Positions 50,392 through 60,728 of a DNA stretch of 64,000 nt are shown here, one piece after another. The notes beneath the pieces were generated by a model, which was not told where the DNA came from, did not search any database, and worked only from the letters and a program-made list of their open reading frames with translations. Numbering within the stretch: the first letter of the stretch is position 1; the number at the start of each line of letters is the position of its first letter. The position numbers and the translations under genes are program-made. Source of the DNA: Alphaproteobacteria bacterium (GTDB lineage Bacteria; Pseudomonadota; Alphaproteobacteria; Bin65); assembly GCA_022819985.1 (NCBI GenBank), contig JAJEGH010000044.1, positions 1 through 64,000 of the forward strand, read 5' to 3'.

Positions 50392-51984
50392 ATGCTCAGG
50401 AAATTCGGTCTCGCGGCTCTTGCCGCAACCGTGGCGGCGGGCGCCGCGACGGTAGTTGCCGCCGACACGCCCAAGAAGGGCGGCACGCTGGTGATCGTGT
50501 CCAGCCAGGTGCCGCGCCACTTCAACCCGGCGGTCCAGTCCGGCATCGCGACGATGGCGCCGGGCGCGCACATCTTCGCCACCCTGGTCCGGGCCGACGC
50601 CGACTGGAAAATCCATCCTTACCTGGCGAAAAGCTGGACGACCTCGGCGGACGGCAAGTCGGTGACTTTCAAGCTGCGCACGGATGCGAAATTTCACGAC
50701 GGCAAGCCCGTCACCTCGGCGGACGTGAAATTCTCGATCGAGACCCAGAAGGCCAACCATCCGTTCAAGACCTCGCTGGGCGCGGTCACCGGCGTCGAAA
50801 CGCCGGACGCCCACACCGTCGTCGTCAAGCTGAAGCATCCGCATCCGGCGCTGACGCTGGCCATGTCGACCTCGATCGTGCCGATCATTCCGAAGCACGT
50901 CTACGGCGACGGCCAGAATCCGAAGGCGCATCCGCGCAACATCAAGAATGTCGTCGGCTCCGGCGCCTATATCCTGAAGGAATACAAGCGGGCGCAATAC
51001 ATCCTGCTTGAGCGGAACCCGAACTATTTCCTCAAGGGCCGGCCCTATATGGACCGGATCGTCTACAAGATAATCCGCGACGCTTCGAGCCGCGTCATCG
51101 CCATGGAGCGCGGCGAAGGCAGCTTGTTCGCCTTCATGTCGGATGTCGCCGCCATCGCCCGGCTGAAGAAGAGCGACAAGCTGGTCGTGACCGACAAGGG
51201 CTATGCCGGCATCGGGCCGAACACCTGGCTGGCCTTCAACACCAAGGAAGGCCCGACCGCGGATGTCCGCGTGCGGCGCGCGATCGCCTACGCAATCGAC
51301 CGCAAGTTCATCACCGGGCAACTGCACCGCGGCGTTTCCACGCCGTCCACCGGGCCGATCGTGCCGGGCTCGCCCTTCTATACCAGGGAAGTCGAGACCT
51401 ACGATGTGAACCTGAAGAAGGCCGAGGCCCTGCTCGAAGAGGCCGGCCACAAGAAAAAGGCCGACGGCACGAGGCTCGAACTGACCATCGACTATCTGCC
51501 GGCCGTGCCGGACGTGCAGCAGCGCATCGCCGAATATGCCCGGGGGCAGCTCAAGAAGGTCGGCATCAAGGTCACGGTCCGCAATTCGCCCGACTTCCCG
51601 ACCTGGGCCAAGCGCATCTCCAACTGGCAGTTCAATATGACGATGGACTTGCCGTTCAACTGGGGCGATCCGGTCATCGGCGTGCACCGGTCCTATCTGT
51701 GCAACAACATCAAAAAGGGCGTCATCTGGTCGAATACCCAGCAATACTGCAATCCGGAGGTCGACAAGATCCTGGAAGCAGCGGGCCAGGAGACCGACCC
51801 GGCCAAGCGCCGGGCGCTCTATGTCAAGTTCCAGCAGATCCTGGCCGACGACCTGCCGGTCTACTGGATCAGCGTGCTGCCCTACCACACGGCGTACAGC
51901 AAGGATCTCGGCAACCCGCCGGTCGGCATCTGGGGCATCGTTTCCCCGATGGACGACATCTACTGGAAGAAGCAGCCGAAATAG
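50392..51984 (+). CDS. ABC transporter substrate-binding protein (peptide/opine/nickel family 5)
   Basis: A 530-residue periplasmic binding protein of SBP family 5. It has a signal peptide (residues 1-28, LRKFGLAALAATVAAGAATVVAADTPKKGG), LRTDAKFHDGKPVTSADVKFSIE, a family-typical YDVNLKKAEALLEEAG and a C-terminal WISVLPYHTAY. The start has GGGAGG at 7 bases. Two permeases and two ATPases follow in the same direction, completing a Dpp/Opp-type importer. The ligand is unknown. A strong hairpin separates it from the permease genes. Confidence 0.93.
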   Translation: MLRKFGLAALAATVAAGAATVVAADTPKKGGTLVIVSSQVPRHFNPAVQSGIATMAPGAHIFATLVRADADWKIHPYLAKSWTTSADGKSVTFKLRTDAKFHDGKPVTSADVKFSIETQKANHPFKTSLGAVTGVETPDAHTVVVKLKHPHPALTLAMSTSIVPIIPKHVYGDGQNPKAHPRNIKNVVGSGAYILKEYKRAQYILLERNPNYFLKGRPYMDRIVYKIIRDASSRVIAMERGEGSLFAFMSDVAAIARLKKSDKLVVTDKGYAGIGPNTWLAFNTKEGPTADVRVRRAIAYAIDRKFITGQLHRGVSTPSTGPIVPGSPFYTREVETYDVNLKKAEALLEEAGHKKKADGTRLELTIDYLPAVPDVQQRIAEYARGQLKKVGIKVTVRNSPDFPTWAKRISNWQFNMTMDLPFNWGDPVIGVHRSYLCNNIKKGVIWSNTQQYCNPEVDKILEAAGQETDPAKRRALYVKFQQILADDLPVYWISVLPYHTAYSKDLGNPPVGIWGIVSPMDDIYWKKQPK

Positions 51985-52021
51985 GGTGTCTCCGGTAACA
52001 GCGGTACGCCGCGCTATCGTG

Positions 52022-52059
52022 CCGGGCCGGCAGTTTTTAGCTGCCGGCCCGGTCGTTTT
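52022..52059 (+). terminator. Strong stem-loop after the binding-protein gene (attenuator or terminator)
   Basis: CCGGGCCGGCAG and CTGCCGGCCCGG form a perfect 12-bp stem with the loop TTTTTAG, followed by TCGTTTT. It stands between the binding-protein stop and the permease start of one transport operon. It most likely causes partial termination or stabilises the upstream message, so that binding protein exceeds permease, as known for other ABC importers. Confidence 0.8.
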
Positions 52060-52107
52060 GGCGTAAGGCTAGACAATGCAGAGGTCCGTTGTTCCCCGAG
52101 GCCGGCC

Positions 52108-53091
52108 GTGAGGCTGCCGGCCGCAGTCGCCAAACGCATGGGCTATGCCCTGGTGCTGCTGTTCGCGGTACTGGTGCTGAACTTCACCCTGCTCTACCTG
52201 GCGCCGGGCGACGCCGCCGAGACGATCGCCGGCGAGGCCGGCGGCGCATCGCCGGAAATGCTGGCCAAGATCCGCAAGGACTACGGCCTCGACCTGCCGT
52301 TCCACGACCAGCTCTATCTCTATCTTGCGAAGATCGTGCAGGGCGATTTCGGCCACAGCTTCTATTTTGACCAGCCGGTCACCACGGTGATCTTCGAAAA
52401 TCTGGCGCCGACCCTGCTGCTGGTCGTGTCGTCGCTGCTGATCGCGATCTCCTTCGGCACCTTTCTCGGCGTGTTCGCCGCGCGCCGGCCCAACGGCCTG
52501 CTCAGCCAGATCATCACCGTCCTCGCCCTGCTCGGCTATGCACTGCCGGTCTTCTGGACCGGGATCATGCTGGTCATCCTGTTCGCGTCGCTGATCCCGC
52601 TGTTTCCGACCTCCGGGATGGACGCCGGCCCGCTCGGCGCCTCGGGCTTCGACTATGTCTGGGAGGTGTTGCACCATTTGGCGCTTCCGGTCCTCACCCT
52701 TTCGACGATCTACCTGGCCTTCTACAGCCGCCTGTCGCGCGCCAGCATGATGGACGTGCTGGGCGCGGACTATATCCGCACGGCGCGCGCCAAGGGGCTT
52801 AACGAGCGCGTCGTGGTGTTCAAGCATGCGCTGCGCAACGCCGTCCTGCCGGTCGTCACCTTCGCGGGCCTGCAGTTCGGGGCGCTGTTTTCCGGCGCCG
52901 TGCTGGTCGAGACGGTGTTCAGCTGGCCCGGTCTCGGCACGCTCGCCTTCGATTCGATCCTGCGCCGCGATACGCCGACCCTGCTCGGCATCCTGTTCTT
53001 CTCGGCGCTCATCGTGATCGTCGCCAACCTGCTGACCGACCTTGCCTACCGGCTGGTCGATCCGCGCATCAAGACGGCGGGTAAGACATGA
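52108..53091 (+). CDS. ABC transporter permease, DppB-like
   Basis: A 327-residue inner-membrane permease with about six transmembrane helices. It has the N-terminal oligopeptide-permease pattern RMGYALVLLFAVLVLNFTLLYLAPGDAAE and the EAA loop with SRASMMDVLGADYIRTARAKGLNERVVVFKHALRNAVLPVV, which docks the ATPases. It starts with GTG after the hairpin. Its stop overlaps the next permease start (ATGA). Confidence 0.93.
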   Translation: MRLPAAVAKRMGYALVLLFAVLVLNFTLLYLAPGDAAETIAGEAGGASPEMLAKIRKDYGLDLPFHDQLYLYLAKIVQGDFGHSFYFDQPVTTVIFENLAPTLLLVVSSLLIAISFGTFLGVFAARRPNGLLSQIITVLALLGYALPVFWTGIMLVILFASLIPLFPTSGMDAGPLGASGFDYVWEVLHHLALPVLTLSTIYLAFYSRLSRASMMDVLGADYIRTARAKGLNERVVVFKHALRNAVLPVVTFAGLQFGALFSGAVLVETVFSWPGLGTLAFDSILRRDTPTLLGILFFSALIVIVANLLTDLAYRLVDPRIKTAGKT

Positions 53092-53971
53092 CAGGGCCGG
53101 CCGTTCCGGCCGAAGAGCCGGTCGTCATCGAGGTCGAACGGCCGTGGCGCGAAGCCTGGCGCATGTTCCGGCGCAATACGGCGGCCGTCGCCGGCCTCGT
53201 GACGCTGAGCCTGATCGTTCTCGTCACCGTGCTCGGCCCCTTCGTCTATCCCGTCGATCCGTTCGCCCCGACCGGGCCGTTGCTGCTGCCGCCGGGCGAG
53301 CAGGGTTTCCTGCTCGGCACCGACCAGCAGGGCCGCGACCTCGTCGTCGGCTTGCTCTACGGCAGCCAGTCCACCCTGATGGTCGGCGCGGCGGCGGCGG
53401 CAATCACCATTACCATCGGCATCCTGTTCGGCGCGCTGGCGGGCTTCTACCGCGGCTGGGTCGAAGAGGTGCTGATGCGCATTACGGAATTCTTCCAGGT
53501 GCTGCCGCCCCTGCTGCTCGCCATGGTCGTCGTGCTGCTCTTCTCGCCCTCGATCTACTCCATCTCCATCGCCATCGGCGTGGTGTCCTGGCCCGCCACG
53601 GCGCGCCTGGTGCGGGCGGAGTTCCTGCGCCTGCGGGAGTTGGATTTCGTCAAGGCCGAGCGCGCCATCGGCGCGCGCAACGTCCGGATCATCTGGACGA
53701 TCATCCTGCCCAACGCCGCGCCGCCGCTGATCGTCTCGGCGGCGCTCTCGGTCGGCATCGCGATCCTGTTCGAGGCCGGGCTCGCCTTCCTGCAGCTTTC
53801 CGATCCGAACGTGATGAGCTGGGGCTACCTGATCAGCGTCAACCGCCCGCAGATCCTCGAGGCCTGGTGGCCGGTCACCTTCCCGGGCCTCGCCATCTTC
53901 ATCACCGTGCTCTCGGTCAGCCTGATCGGCGACGGGCTGAACGACGCCTTCAACCCGAAGCTGAGGGAACG

Positions 53972-53975
<4 letters not shown>
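53088..53975 (+). CDS. ABC transporter permease, DppC-like
   Basis: A 295-residue partner permease. A soluble N-terminal segment precedes WREAWRMFRRNTAAVAGLVTLSLIVLV; the family signature LLGTDQQGRDLVVGLLYGSQSTLMVG and the EAA loop LREL-DFVKAERAIGARNVRIIWTIILPNAAPPLIV follow. It forms a heterodimer with the DppB-like protein. Overlapping ATGA junctions at both ends show tight translational coupling in the importer operon. Confidence 0.93.
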
Positions 53976-54969
<994 letters not shown>

Positions 54970-54973
<4 letters not shown>

Positions 54974-56019
54974 CGGGCCCGGCAGCTTCCGCAGCGGGCA
55001 ATCCGCTCGCCGATAACTTGTTGGAAGTCCGCGGGCTGAAGGTCCATTTCAGCCTGCCGCGCAAGAGCCCGTTCGCGCCGGCGCCCAAGGTCCACGCCGT
55101 GGACGGCGTGTCCTTCGATACGGCGCGCGGCGCGACCCTCGGCCTGGTCGGCGAATCCGGCTCGGGCAAGACGACGACCGCGCTCGCCGTCATGCGTCTC
55201 GCGCCGGTGACCGAGGGCAGCATTCTGCTGAACGGCGAAGAGCTCGTGCCGCTGTCCGGCGAAGCCCTGCGCCAGCAGCGCCGCCACATGCAGATCATCT
55301 TCCAGGATCCGTATTCGTCGCTCAATCCGCGCCTGCGCGCCGGCGAGATCGTTCGCGCACCGCTCGACCAGCTCGGCGTCGGCGACCGGGAGAGCCGCGA
55401 CGACCGGGTCGCCGAGCTGTTCCGCCTCGTCGGCCTGCGTCCGGAGCAGCAGGCCCTGTTCCCGCACCAGTTCTCCGGCGGCCAGCGCCAGCGCATCGGC
55501 GTGGCGCGCGCGCTGGCGACCCAGCCGGACCTGATCGTCTGCGACGAGCCGGTCTCGGCCCTCGACGTGGCGATCCAGGCGCAGATTCTGAACCTGCTGC
55601 GCCGGCTCCAGGAGGAGTTCGGCCTCACCTACCTGTTCATCAGCCACGATCTCGGCGTCGTCCAGTATATGTGCGACGACATCGCGGTGATGTATCTCGG
55701 CCAGGTGGTCGAGCATGCCGACCGGGTCTCGCTGTTCCGCGAGCCCCTGCACCCCTACACCAATGCGCTGCTATCGGCGGTGCCGTCGGCCGATCCGGTG
55801 CTGCGCGACCGGGCGAGCCGTATCCGTCTGGTTGGCGATCCGCCGAGCCCGATCGATCCGCCGCCGGGCTGCCGCTTCGCCTCGCGCTGCCCGTTCGCCG
55901 AAGACCGCTGCCGCGCCGAGGAACCGGCCCTGCGGACCATCCGCGACGGCCACCGGGTGCGCTGCCACCTGGTGACGGACGACGGCGTCCCGCCGCACCG
56001 GGCGAGTGCTACGGCGTAG
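54970..56019 (+). CDS. ABC transporter ATP-binding protein, DppF-like
   Basis: A 349-residue second ATPase of the importer. Walker A is GESGSGKTTTAL, the Q-loop is FQDPYSSLNPR, the signature is FSGGQRQRIGVARAL, Walker B is LIVCDEPVSALDV and the switch is ISHDLGVV. The C-terminal family domain carries CRFASRCPFAEDRC. It overlaps the DppD-like stop by four bases (ATGA). It closes the operon; the MFS gene starts 31 bases later and may be read through. Confidence 0.95.
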
Positions 56020-56050
56020 GGCCGTAAATCCGCCGCCGAAGCGAGAAGGC

Positions 56051-57298
56051 ATGAGCCGAACCTCCGTTCGCTCGGCCCTGCGGCCTCCCGTCCGGCCCCC
56101 TTTGCGACAGGGCGAGTTCATTCCCCTTATCGCCCTGCTGATGGCGCTAGTCGCGCTCGCCATCGATGCGGTGCTGCCGGCGCTGCCCGCCATCGGCGAG
56201 GCTCTCGCGGTGCCGCGCCCGAACGACCTTCAATACGTCATCGTTGCGATCTTCCTGGGGCTCGGCATCGGCCAGATCCTGTTCGGCCCGCTCTCGGACG
56301 GCATCGGGCGCAAGCCGGCGATCTATGCCGGTCTGATCCTGTTCATGGCCGGATGCCTGTTGAGCATGGTCGCCACCGCCTTCGAGGCGATGATCGCCGG
56401 CCGCATCCTGCAGGGGATCGGAATCGCCGGTCCGCACACCGTGATTATCGCCCTGGTGCGCGATCAGTATGAGGGCCGCAGGATGGCGCGCCTGATGTCG
56501 TTCGCGATGGCCGTGTTCATTCTCGTTCCTACCGTCGCCCCGGCGCTCGGACAGGGCATCCAGTGGCTGGGCGGCTGGCGCGCGATATTCGTCACCTTCC
56601 TTGCCATCGCGGTGGTCGCGTTCGCCTGGTTCGGGCTGCGGCAGCCGGAGACCCTGCCCGCCGATCGCCGCCGGCCCTTTACGCTGGCGGCCATCGGCGG
56701 CGCCGTCCGGGAGGTGGTGAAGACAAGAGCCGCGCTCGGCTTTATCCTTGCCTACGGATGCGTCTCCGCCCCCTTTGTCGCCTATCTGAGTTCCGCCCAG
56801 CAGATCTTTCAGCAAGCTTACGGCACTGGCGCATTGTTCCCGGCCTATTTTGCCGTTCTGGCGCTGGCCATCGGCGGTGCCTCGCTCGCGAACGGTCGTC
56901 TCGTTATGCAATACGGGATGCGCCGGATCGCGGGGACGGCAGCGGTATCCGTAACGCTGGTTTCGGCCGTTGCCTGGCCGGTGGCCTACGCTTACGGAGG
57001 GCTGCCGCCCTTGTGGCTGTTCATGATCTATCTGAGCCTTGTCTTTCTTTGTCTCGGATTGCTCTTCGGCAATCTCTACACGCTCGCCATGGAACCTCTC
57101 GGCCACGTCGCGGGTGTGGGCGCGGCCGTGGTCGCCTCCGCCTCGACGATCATGTCAGTGCCGCTCGGCTCGATCGTGGGCCAGAGTTTCGATGGAACCA
57201 TGTATGCCCTGATCGCCGCCTTTGCAGTCTTCGGCGCCGTCGCCTTCGCCGCGATGCGATGGGCCGACGGGGGGCGCGGCGTGGCCTCGCCGGCCTGA
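56051..57298 (+). CDS. Bcr/CflA-type MFS transporter
   Basis: A 415-residue major facilitator with 12 hydrophobic helices. The Bcr/CflA pattern is visible in LMALVALAIDAVLPALPAIGEAL in helix 1 and in the A-loop GPLSDGIGRKPAIYAGLILF between helices 2 and 3; the motif-C-like VFILVPTVAPALGQGIQWLGGWRAIF is in helices 4-5. Such carriers export drugs, sulphonamides or cysteine. Start placed at MSRTSV, with GAGAAGG upstream; the longer track start overlaps the ATPase end. Confidence 0.9.
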   Translation: MSRTSVRSALRPPVRPPLRQGEFIPLIALLMALVALAIDAVLPALPAIGEALAVPRPNDLQYVIVAIFLGLGIGQILFGPLSDGIGRKPAIYAGLILFMAGCLLSMVATAFEAMIAGRILQGIGIAGPHTVIIALVRDQYEGRRMARLMSFAMAVFILVPTVAPALGQGIQWLGGWRAIFVTFLAIAVVAFAWFGLRQPETLPADRRRPFTLAAIGGAVREVVKTRAALGFILAYGCVSAPFVAYLSSAQQIFQQAYGTGALFPAYFAVLALAIGGASLANGRLVMQYGMRRIAGTAAVSVTLVSAVAWPVAYAYGGLPPLWLFMIYLSLVFLCLGLLFGNLYTLAMEPLGHVAGVGAAVVASASTIMSVPLGSIVGQSFDGTMYALIAAFAVFGAVAFAAMRWADGGRGVASPA

Positions 57299-57311
57299 CC
57301 CGGCCCGGCGC

Positions 57312-58007
57312 TTAGGGGCTGCCCTGCGGCTTTCGCCCCGGCGCGGTGCCGGCGACGAGGCCGGCGATCAGGGCCGCAAACACCGCCCAGCCCTGCCAGG
57401 CGCCCATCGTGAAGAGCGTGAGCGCGGAAACGGCGAGCCACAGTGCCGGGACGACGGCGAGCAGGGCCGCCCACCGGCTCCGTGCCGCGAGCGAAAGCAG
57501 AGCGAGGGTGGCGACAGCGGTCGGATCGGGCGCGATGGCGAGGACCTCCGCCTCCTGCCATGGCCGCCCGTCGAGCGGGGCGAGGAGCGGCCAGAGGAGG
57601 ACCGCCGCCGCGAGAAGGCCGATTCCCGCCTGCGCCCGTTTCCCGCGCCCGGCGAAATCCAGCCGTCCCCATATCCCGAGCGCCGCCAACAGCGCACCCT
57701 CGGCGTAGAAGCCCCAGGCGAGCGTCGGCGCGGCCCAGTTGATCGTGCCGTAGCGCAGCGCCACGAACTGCCAGCCGGTCCAGAGCCAGGCTGCGGCCAG
57801 GGCAAGACCGAGCGCGAGACCGAACGCAGGGTCGGGCCGACGCCCGGACGGCCGCAGGCCCCGCAAGAGAAAAAGCACGAGCAGCGCGCCGGCGGCGAGC
57901 AGCGGCACCTGGACCGGCCAGACGGACTCGTTTTCCAGCGCGAAGAGCCGCCAATAGACCCGCGGCGAGAAGAGCAGGAAATCCTGCGGCGCCCACGTCC
58001 CCGCCAT
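57312..58007 (-). CDS. DUF6064-like integral membrane protein
   Basis: A 231-residue membrane protein with about seven hydrophobic helices. The N-terminus DFLLFSPRVYWRLFALENESVWPVQ is the recognisable DUF6064-like start, and LRYGTINWAAPTLAWGFYAEGALLA the central part. Function is unknown. It is convergent with the MFS gene, only 13 bases away, and followed upstream by the aldo/keto reductase on the same strand. Confidence 0.78.
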   Translation of the reverse strand: MAGTWAPQDFLLFSPRVYWRLFALENESVWPVQVPLLAAGALLVLFLLRGLRPSGRRPDPAFGLALGLALAAAWLWTGWQFVALRYGTINWAAPTLAWGFYAEGALLAALGIWGRLDFAGRGKRAQAGIGLLAAAVLLWPLLAPLDGRPWQEAEVLAIAPDPTAVATLALLSLAARSRWAALLAVVPALWLAVSALTLFTMGAWQGWAVFAALIAGLVAGTAPGRKPQGSP

Positions 58008-58074
58008 CGCCGGCCTCTAGTCCGTCCCTGCAATCGGCCGGCCTGCCGGCCCGGACCGCCCGGCCGGCGGCGTC

Positions 58075-58977
58075 CTAAAGGCCGCGCACATGCTCCGCCA
58101 TACGCCGGCGCATGGTGGCATCCGGCATCGGGCCGAGGGCGGCGGACTTGTTCTCGCGCAGATGGTCGACCCGGCCGGTCGCCGGAATCGCGGTCGTGAC
58201 CGCCGGGTGCGAAAGGATGAATTTCAGCAGGAATTGCGGCCAGGTCGCAACGCCGATCTCCCGCGCCCAGCCGGGCATCGGGCGGCCGGCGAGCCGGTCC
58301 GGCAGCCGGCCGCGCTGAAACGGCCGGTTGCAGATCACCGCGATGCCGCGCTCCCGGGCGAACGGCAAGAGGCGGCGCTCCGCCTCCCGGTCCACGATAT
58401 TGTAGGTGAGCTGGATGAAATCGGGCGGCCGTCGTTGCATGATCGCTTCCAGTTCGCCGTGCCGGCGGCCGTGCGAGGTGGTGACGCCGGTATAGCGCAG
58501 CCGGCCCGCCGCCTTCATGGCGTCGAGGGTGTCGAGGTTGCGCTCCCAGTCCCACAGATTGTGGACCTGCAGCAAGTCGAAGCGCCCGACGCCCCAGCGG
58601 CGGGCGGTCTCCGCGATCTGCGCCGGGCCGTTGGCGGCCGAGGTCCAGACCTTGTCGGCCGAGAACAGGCCCGGCGGCCGGCCCAGCTTTGCCAGCGCGT
58701 CGCCGATCACCGCCTGGGAAGAACCGTACATCGGCGAGGAATCGATCATGCCGCCGCCCACCTCGAAAAAGGCGGCCATGACGGCGCGGCAATCCGCGCG
58801 CAGCACGGGATCGTCGCCGACGTTGAAGGTGATCCAGCTGCCGAGCCCGACCGCCGGGACCGGCTCGCCGGTCGCCGGAATACGCTTCGAGAGGGGCTTC
58901 GGCGCCGCATTTCCGAATGCCGGCACGGCAAGCGCCGCGCCCGCTCCGGCTAGAATCGCCCGGCGTGTCACGCGCAT
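58075..58977 (-). CDS. Tat-exported aldo/keto reductase
   Basis: A 300-residue aldo/keto reductase with an N-terminal twin-arginine signal, MRVTRRAILAGAGAALAVPAFG. The catalytic tetrad is visible: Asp and Tyr in GGMIDSSPMYGSSQ, Lys in FSADKVWTS and His in LLQVHNLWDW. Export of a folded nicotinamide enzyme through Tat is uncommon for this mostly cytoplasmic family. Start chosen at the ATG opening the Tat signal, with AAAGGG upstream; the track's 34-residue extension runs into a repeat fragment. Confidence 0.88.
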   Translation of the reverse strand: MRVTRRAILAGAGAALAVPAFGNAAPKPLSKRIPATGEPVPAVGLGSWITFNVGDDPVLRADCRAVMAAFFEVGGGMIDSSPMYGSSQAVIGDALAKLGRPPGLFSADKVWTSAANGPAQIAETARRWGVGRFDLLQVHNLWDWERNLDTLDAMKAAGRLRYTGVTTSHGRRHGELEAIMQRRPPDFIQLTYNIVDREAERRLLPFARERGIAVICNRPFQRGRLPDRLAGRPMPGWAREIGVATWPQFLLKFILSHPAVTTAIPATGRVDHLRENKSAALGPMPDATMRRRMAEHVRGL

Positions 58978-59019
58978 GATCGGCCCTTTCCCTTTCTCTC
59001 CCGGACGATGCGGCCCCTT

Positions 59020-59062
59020 CGATACGCCCCGGATCGAACCCGGGTGCCTCAGGGTGGGACCA
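59020..59062. repeat. Partial palindromic repeat, copy D
   Basis: CGATACGCCCCGG followed by a CCCGG-rich hairpin (CCCCGGATCGAACCCGGG) and GCCTCAGGGTGGG matches the first third of copies B and C. The rest is replaced by unrelated bases (AGTATTTGCGCTTGCAAATACT, itself a palindrome). Further right, GCCCCGAGCCTGTCGGAGGGG at 59130 is a decayed arm of the same class. It lies between the FAD-protein stop and the aldo/keto reductase start. Confidence 0.6.
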
Positions 59063-59243
59063 AGTATTTGCGCTTGCAAATACTAACTTCGCCCCGCGTA
59101 ACCCCAAATCGGTCCGGGGCATATCGGGAGTCTGCCCCGAGCCTGTCGGAGGGGATGCCGCGCTTCCCTCCGTAACGATAACGCTCCACGGATTCCGTTC
59201 CCGAACGACGGGCGTGTCAAGAGGCTGGCCGGACGGCGCACCG

Positions 59244-60677
59244 CTATCGTTGCAGCGTGGCGGCGATGCCGGGCATGAGGGCGCACAGGCGCAGCGCGAT
59301 GAAGGCCGCGCCCTGCTGGTCGGCGAACGCGCCGTAGACCGGCGGGCCGACGATCCGCAGAAGCGGGTCCGCGCGGCCGCCGGCGTCGAACGCGCGGCAC
59401 TCGGCGTCGACGCTGAAGCCGATGCCTGCCGGATGGAGCGCTGCATGGCCCTGCGCCGTCAGGTTCGCCACGAAGGGATTGCCGGACCGGTCCGGCCGCA
59501 AGGCGGGACCGGTGCAGTTCACGACGGCGTCGAACCGTTCGCGGCGGCGCTCGCCGCTGCCCCGGCGCCGCAGCGTCACGGAAAGGGCGCTGCCGTCGGA
59601 TGCGGCCGATTCGCAGCGGGCCGCCTCGAAGGACAGTTGCCCGGCGGCCTCGGCGGCGGCGATACGGGCTTCGACCTGCGGCGGCAGCTGAAAGCGGTGG
59701 GCGTCGTACCAGACCCGCAGATGGCGCAGGAAGCGGCGCTTTTCCGCCGGCGGCAGCGCGGGCCAGACCTCCCAGACCGAATCCCGCAGATCGCCGAACG
59801 GCCCGGTCCAGTCGTCGCCCGCGGCCTCGGCCTGGCGGACCTCGGATCGCAGCGTGCGCAGCAGGCTCAGCGCAGTCCCGTGCCGGCCGTGCGCTGCCGT
59901 GAACAGGGACACCGGCCGGACGAGGCGTTCGACGATATCCGGCGGCGGGCCCGATGCCCCCGCCGGTTTTGCGCGCGGGCGCAGGCCGCGGCGCGCGACC
60001 GTGGCGATCGGCCCGTTGTGCCCGTTGCGCAACAGCACGGCGATCGCGTCCGACGCGGTCTGGGACATGCCGAGCACCAGGACCCTGGCATCGGCCGGAA
60101 TTTCGCGGAGCCGGGTCGTATTCCACGGATCGGCGATGAAACCCGGATGGCCGGAGGCCGTACCGTCGAAGGGCGGCGGCGCCCGCGGGCGCTCGTAGCC
60201 GGCGGCCAGAACCGTCAGCCGGGCGGCCAGCGTTTGTCCGCCATCGAGGGTCAGCCGGTAGCCATCGGCCGTCCGGCAGGCGGCGACAGCGCGGGCGCGG
60301 ACATGCCGGATCGTCGAGCCGGAGGCGTTGCCCGCGCTATGGGCGCGAAGCTGTGCTTCGACATAGCGCCCGAAATCCCCGCGCCGGATGTAGAGGTTGC
60401 CGTCCGGGCCCTGCGCATCGGCATCGCGCGCCGGGCCGCCTTGTTCGACATACCAGTCGTGCAGGTGGTCCGGCGCGTCGGGGTAGACGAAATGGACCTG
60501 AAGCGGCGCGTTGAGCCGGTGATCCGGGTCTTCGGTATCGTAGGCGACGCCGCAACCAAGCCGGGCGCGCGGCTCGACGATGGCGATGTCGAGCGGCCGG
60601 CCGGCCGTGCGCGACAGGTGGATCGCGAAGACGGCGCCGGTGAAGCCGCCGCCGACGATTGCGACATCGGCTGCCAC
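59244..60677 (-). CDS. FAD/NAD(P)-binding protein (NAD_binding_9/HpaO-like)
   Basis: A 477-residue flavoprotein with VAIVGGGFTGAVFAIHLSR at the N-terminus, LGCGVAYDTEDPDHRLNAP, a second dinucleotide site VLVLGMSQTASDAIAVL and VVNCTGPALRP near the C-terminus. This is the layout of the FAD-NAD(P)-binding proteins related to hydroxyacylglutathione-hydrolase operon and lysine-hydroxylase-like enzymes. The GTG at 60677 is favoured; the track uses a TTG 13 codons upstream with a poor leader. It follows the acyl-CoA dehydrogenase on the same strand at about 50 bases. Its substrate is unknown. Confidence 0.8.
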   Translation of the reverse strand: MAADVAIVGGGFTGAVFAIHLSRTAGRPLDIAIVEPRARLGCGVAYDTEDPDHRLNAPLQVHFVYPDAPDHLHDWYVEQGGPARDADAQGPDGNLYIRRGDFGRYVEAQLRAHSAGNASGSTIRHVRARAVAACRTADGYRLTLDGGQTLAARLTVLAAGYERPRAPPPFDGTASGHPGFIADPWNTTRLREIPADARVLVLGMSQTASDAIAVLLRNGHNGPIATVARRGLRPRAKPAGASGPPPDIVERLVRPVSLFTAAHGRHGTALSLLRTLRSEVRQAEAAGDDWTGPFGDLRDSVWEVWPALPPAEKRRFLRHLRVWYDAHRFQLPPQVEARIAAAEAAGQLSFEAARCESAASDGSALSVTLRRRGSGERRRERFDAVVNCTGPALRPDRSGNPFVANLTAQGHAALHPAGIGFSVDAECRAFDAGGRADPLLRIVGPPVYGAFADQQGAAFIALRLCALMPGIAATLQR

Positions 60678-60728
60678 CGCCGGAGTTCCCGGATTCCCGC
60701 CCGAAGCCCGCCGCAAGCCTCTGCGGCC

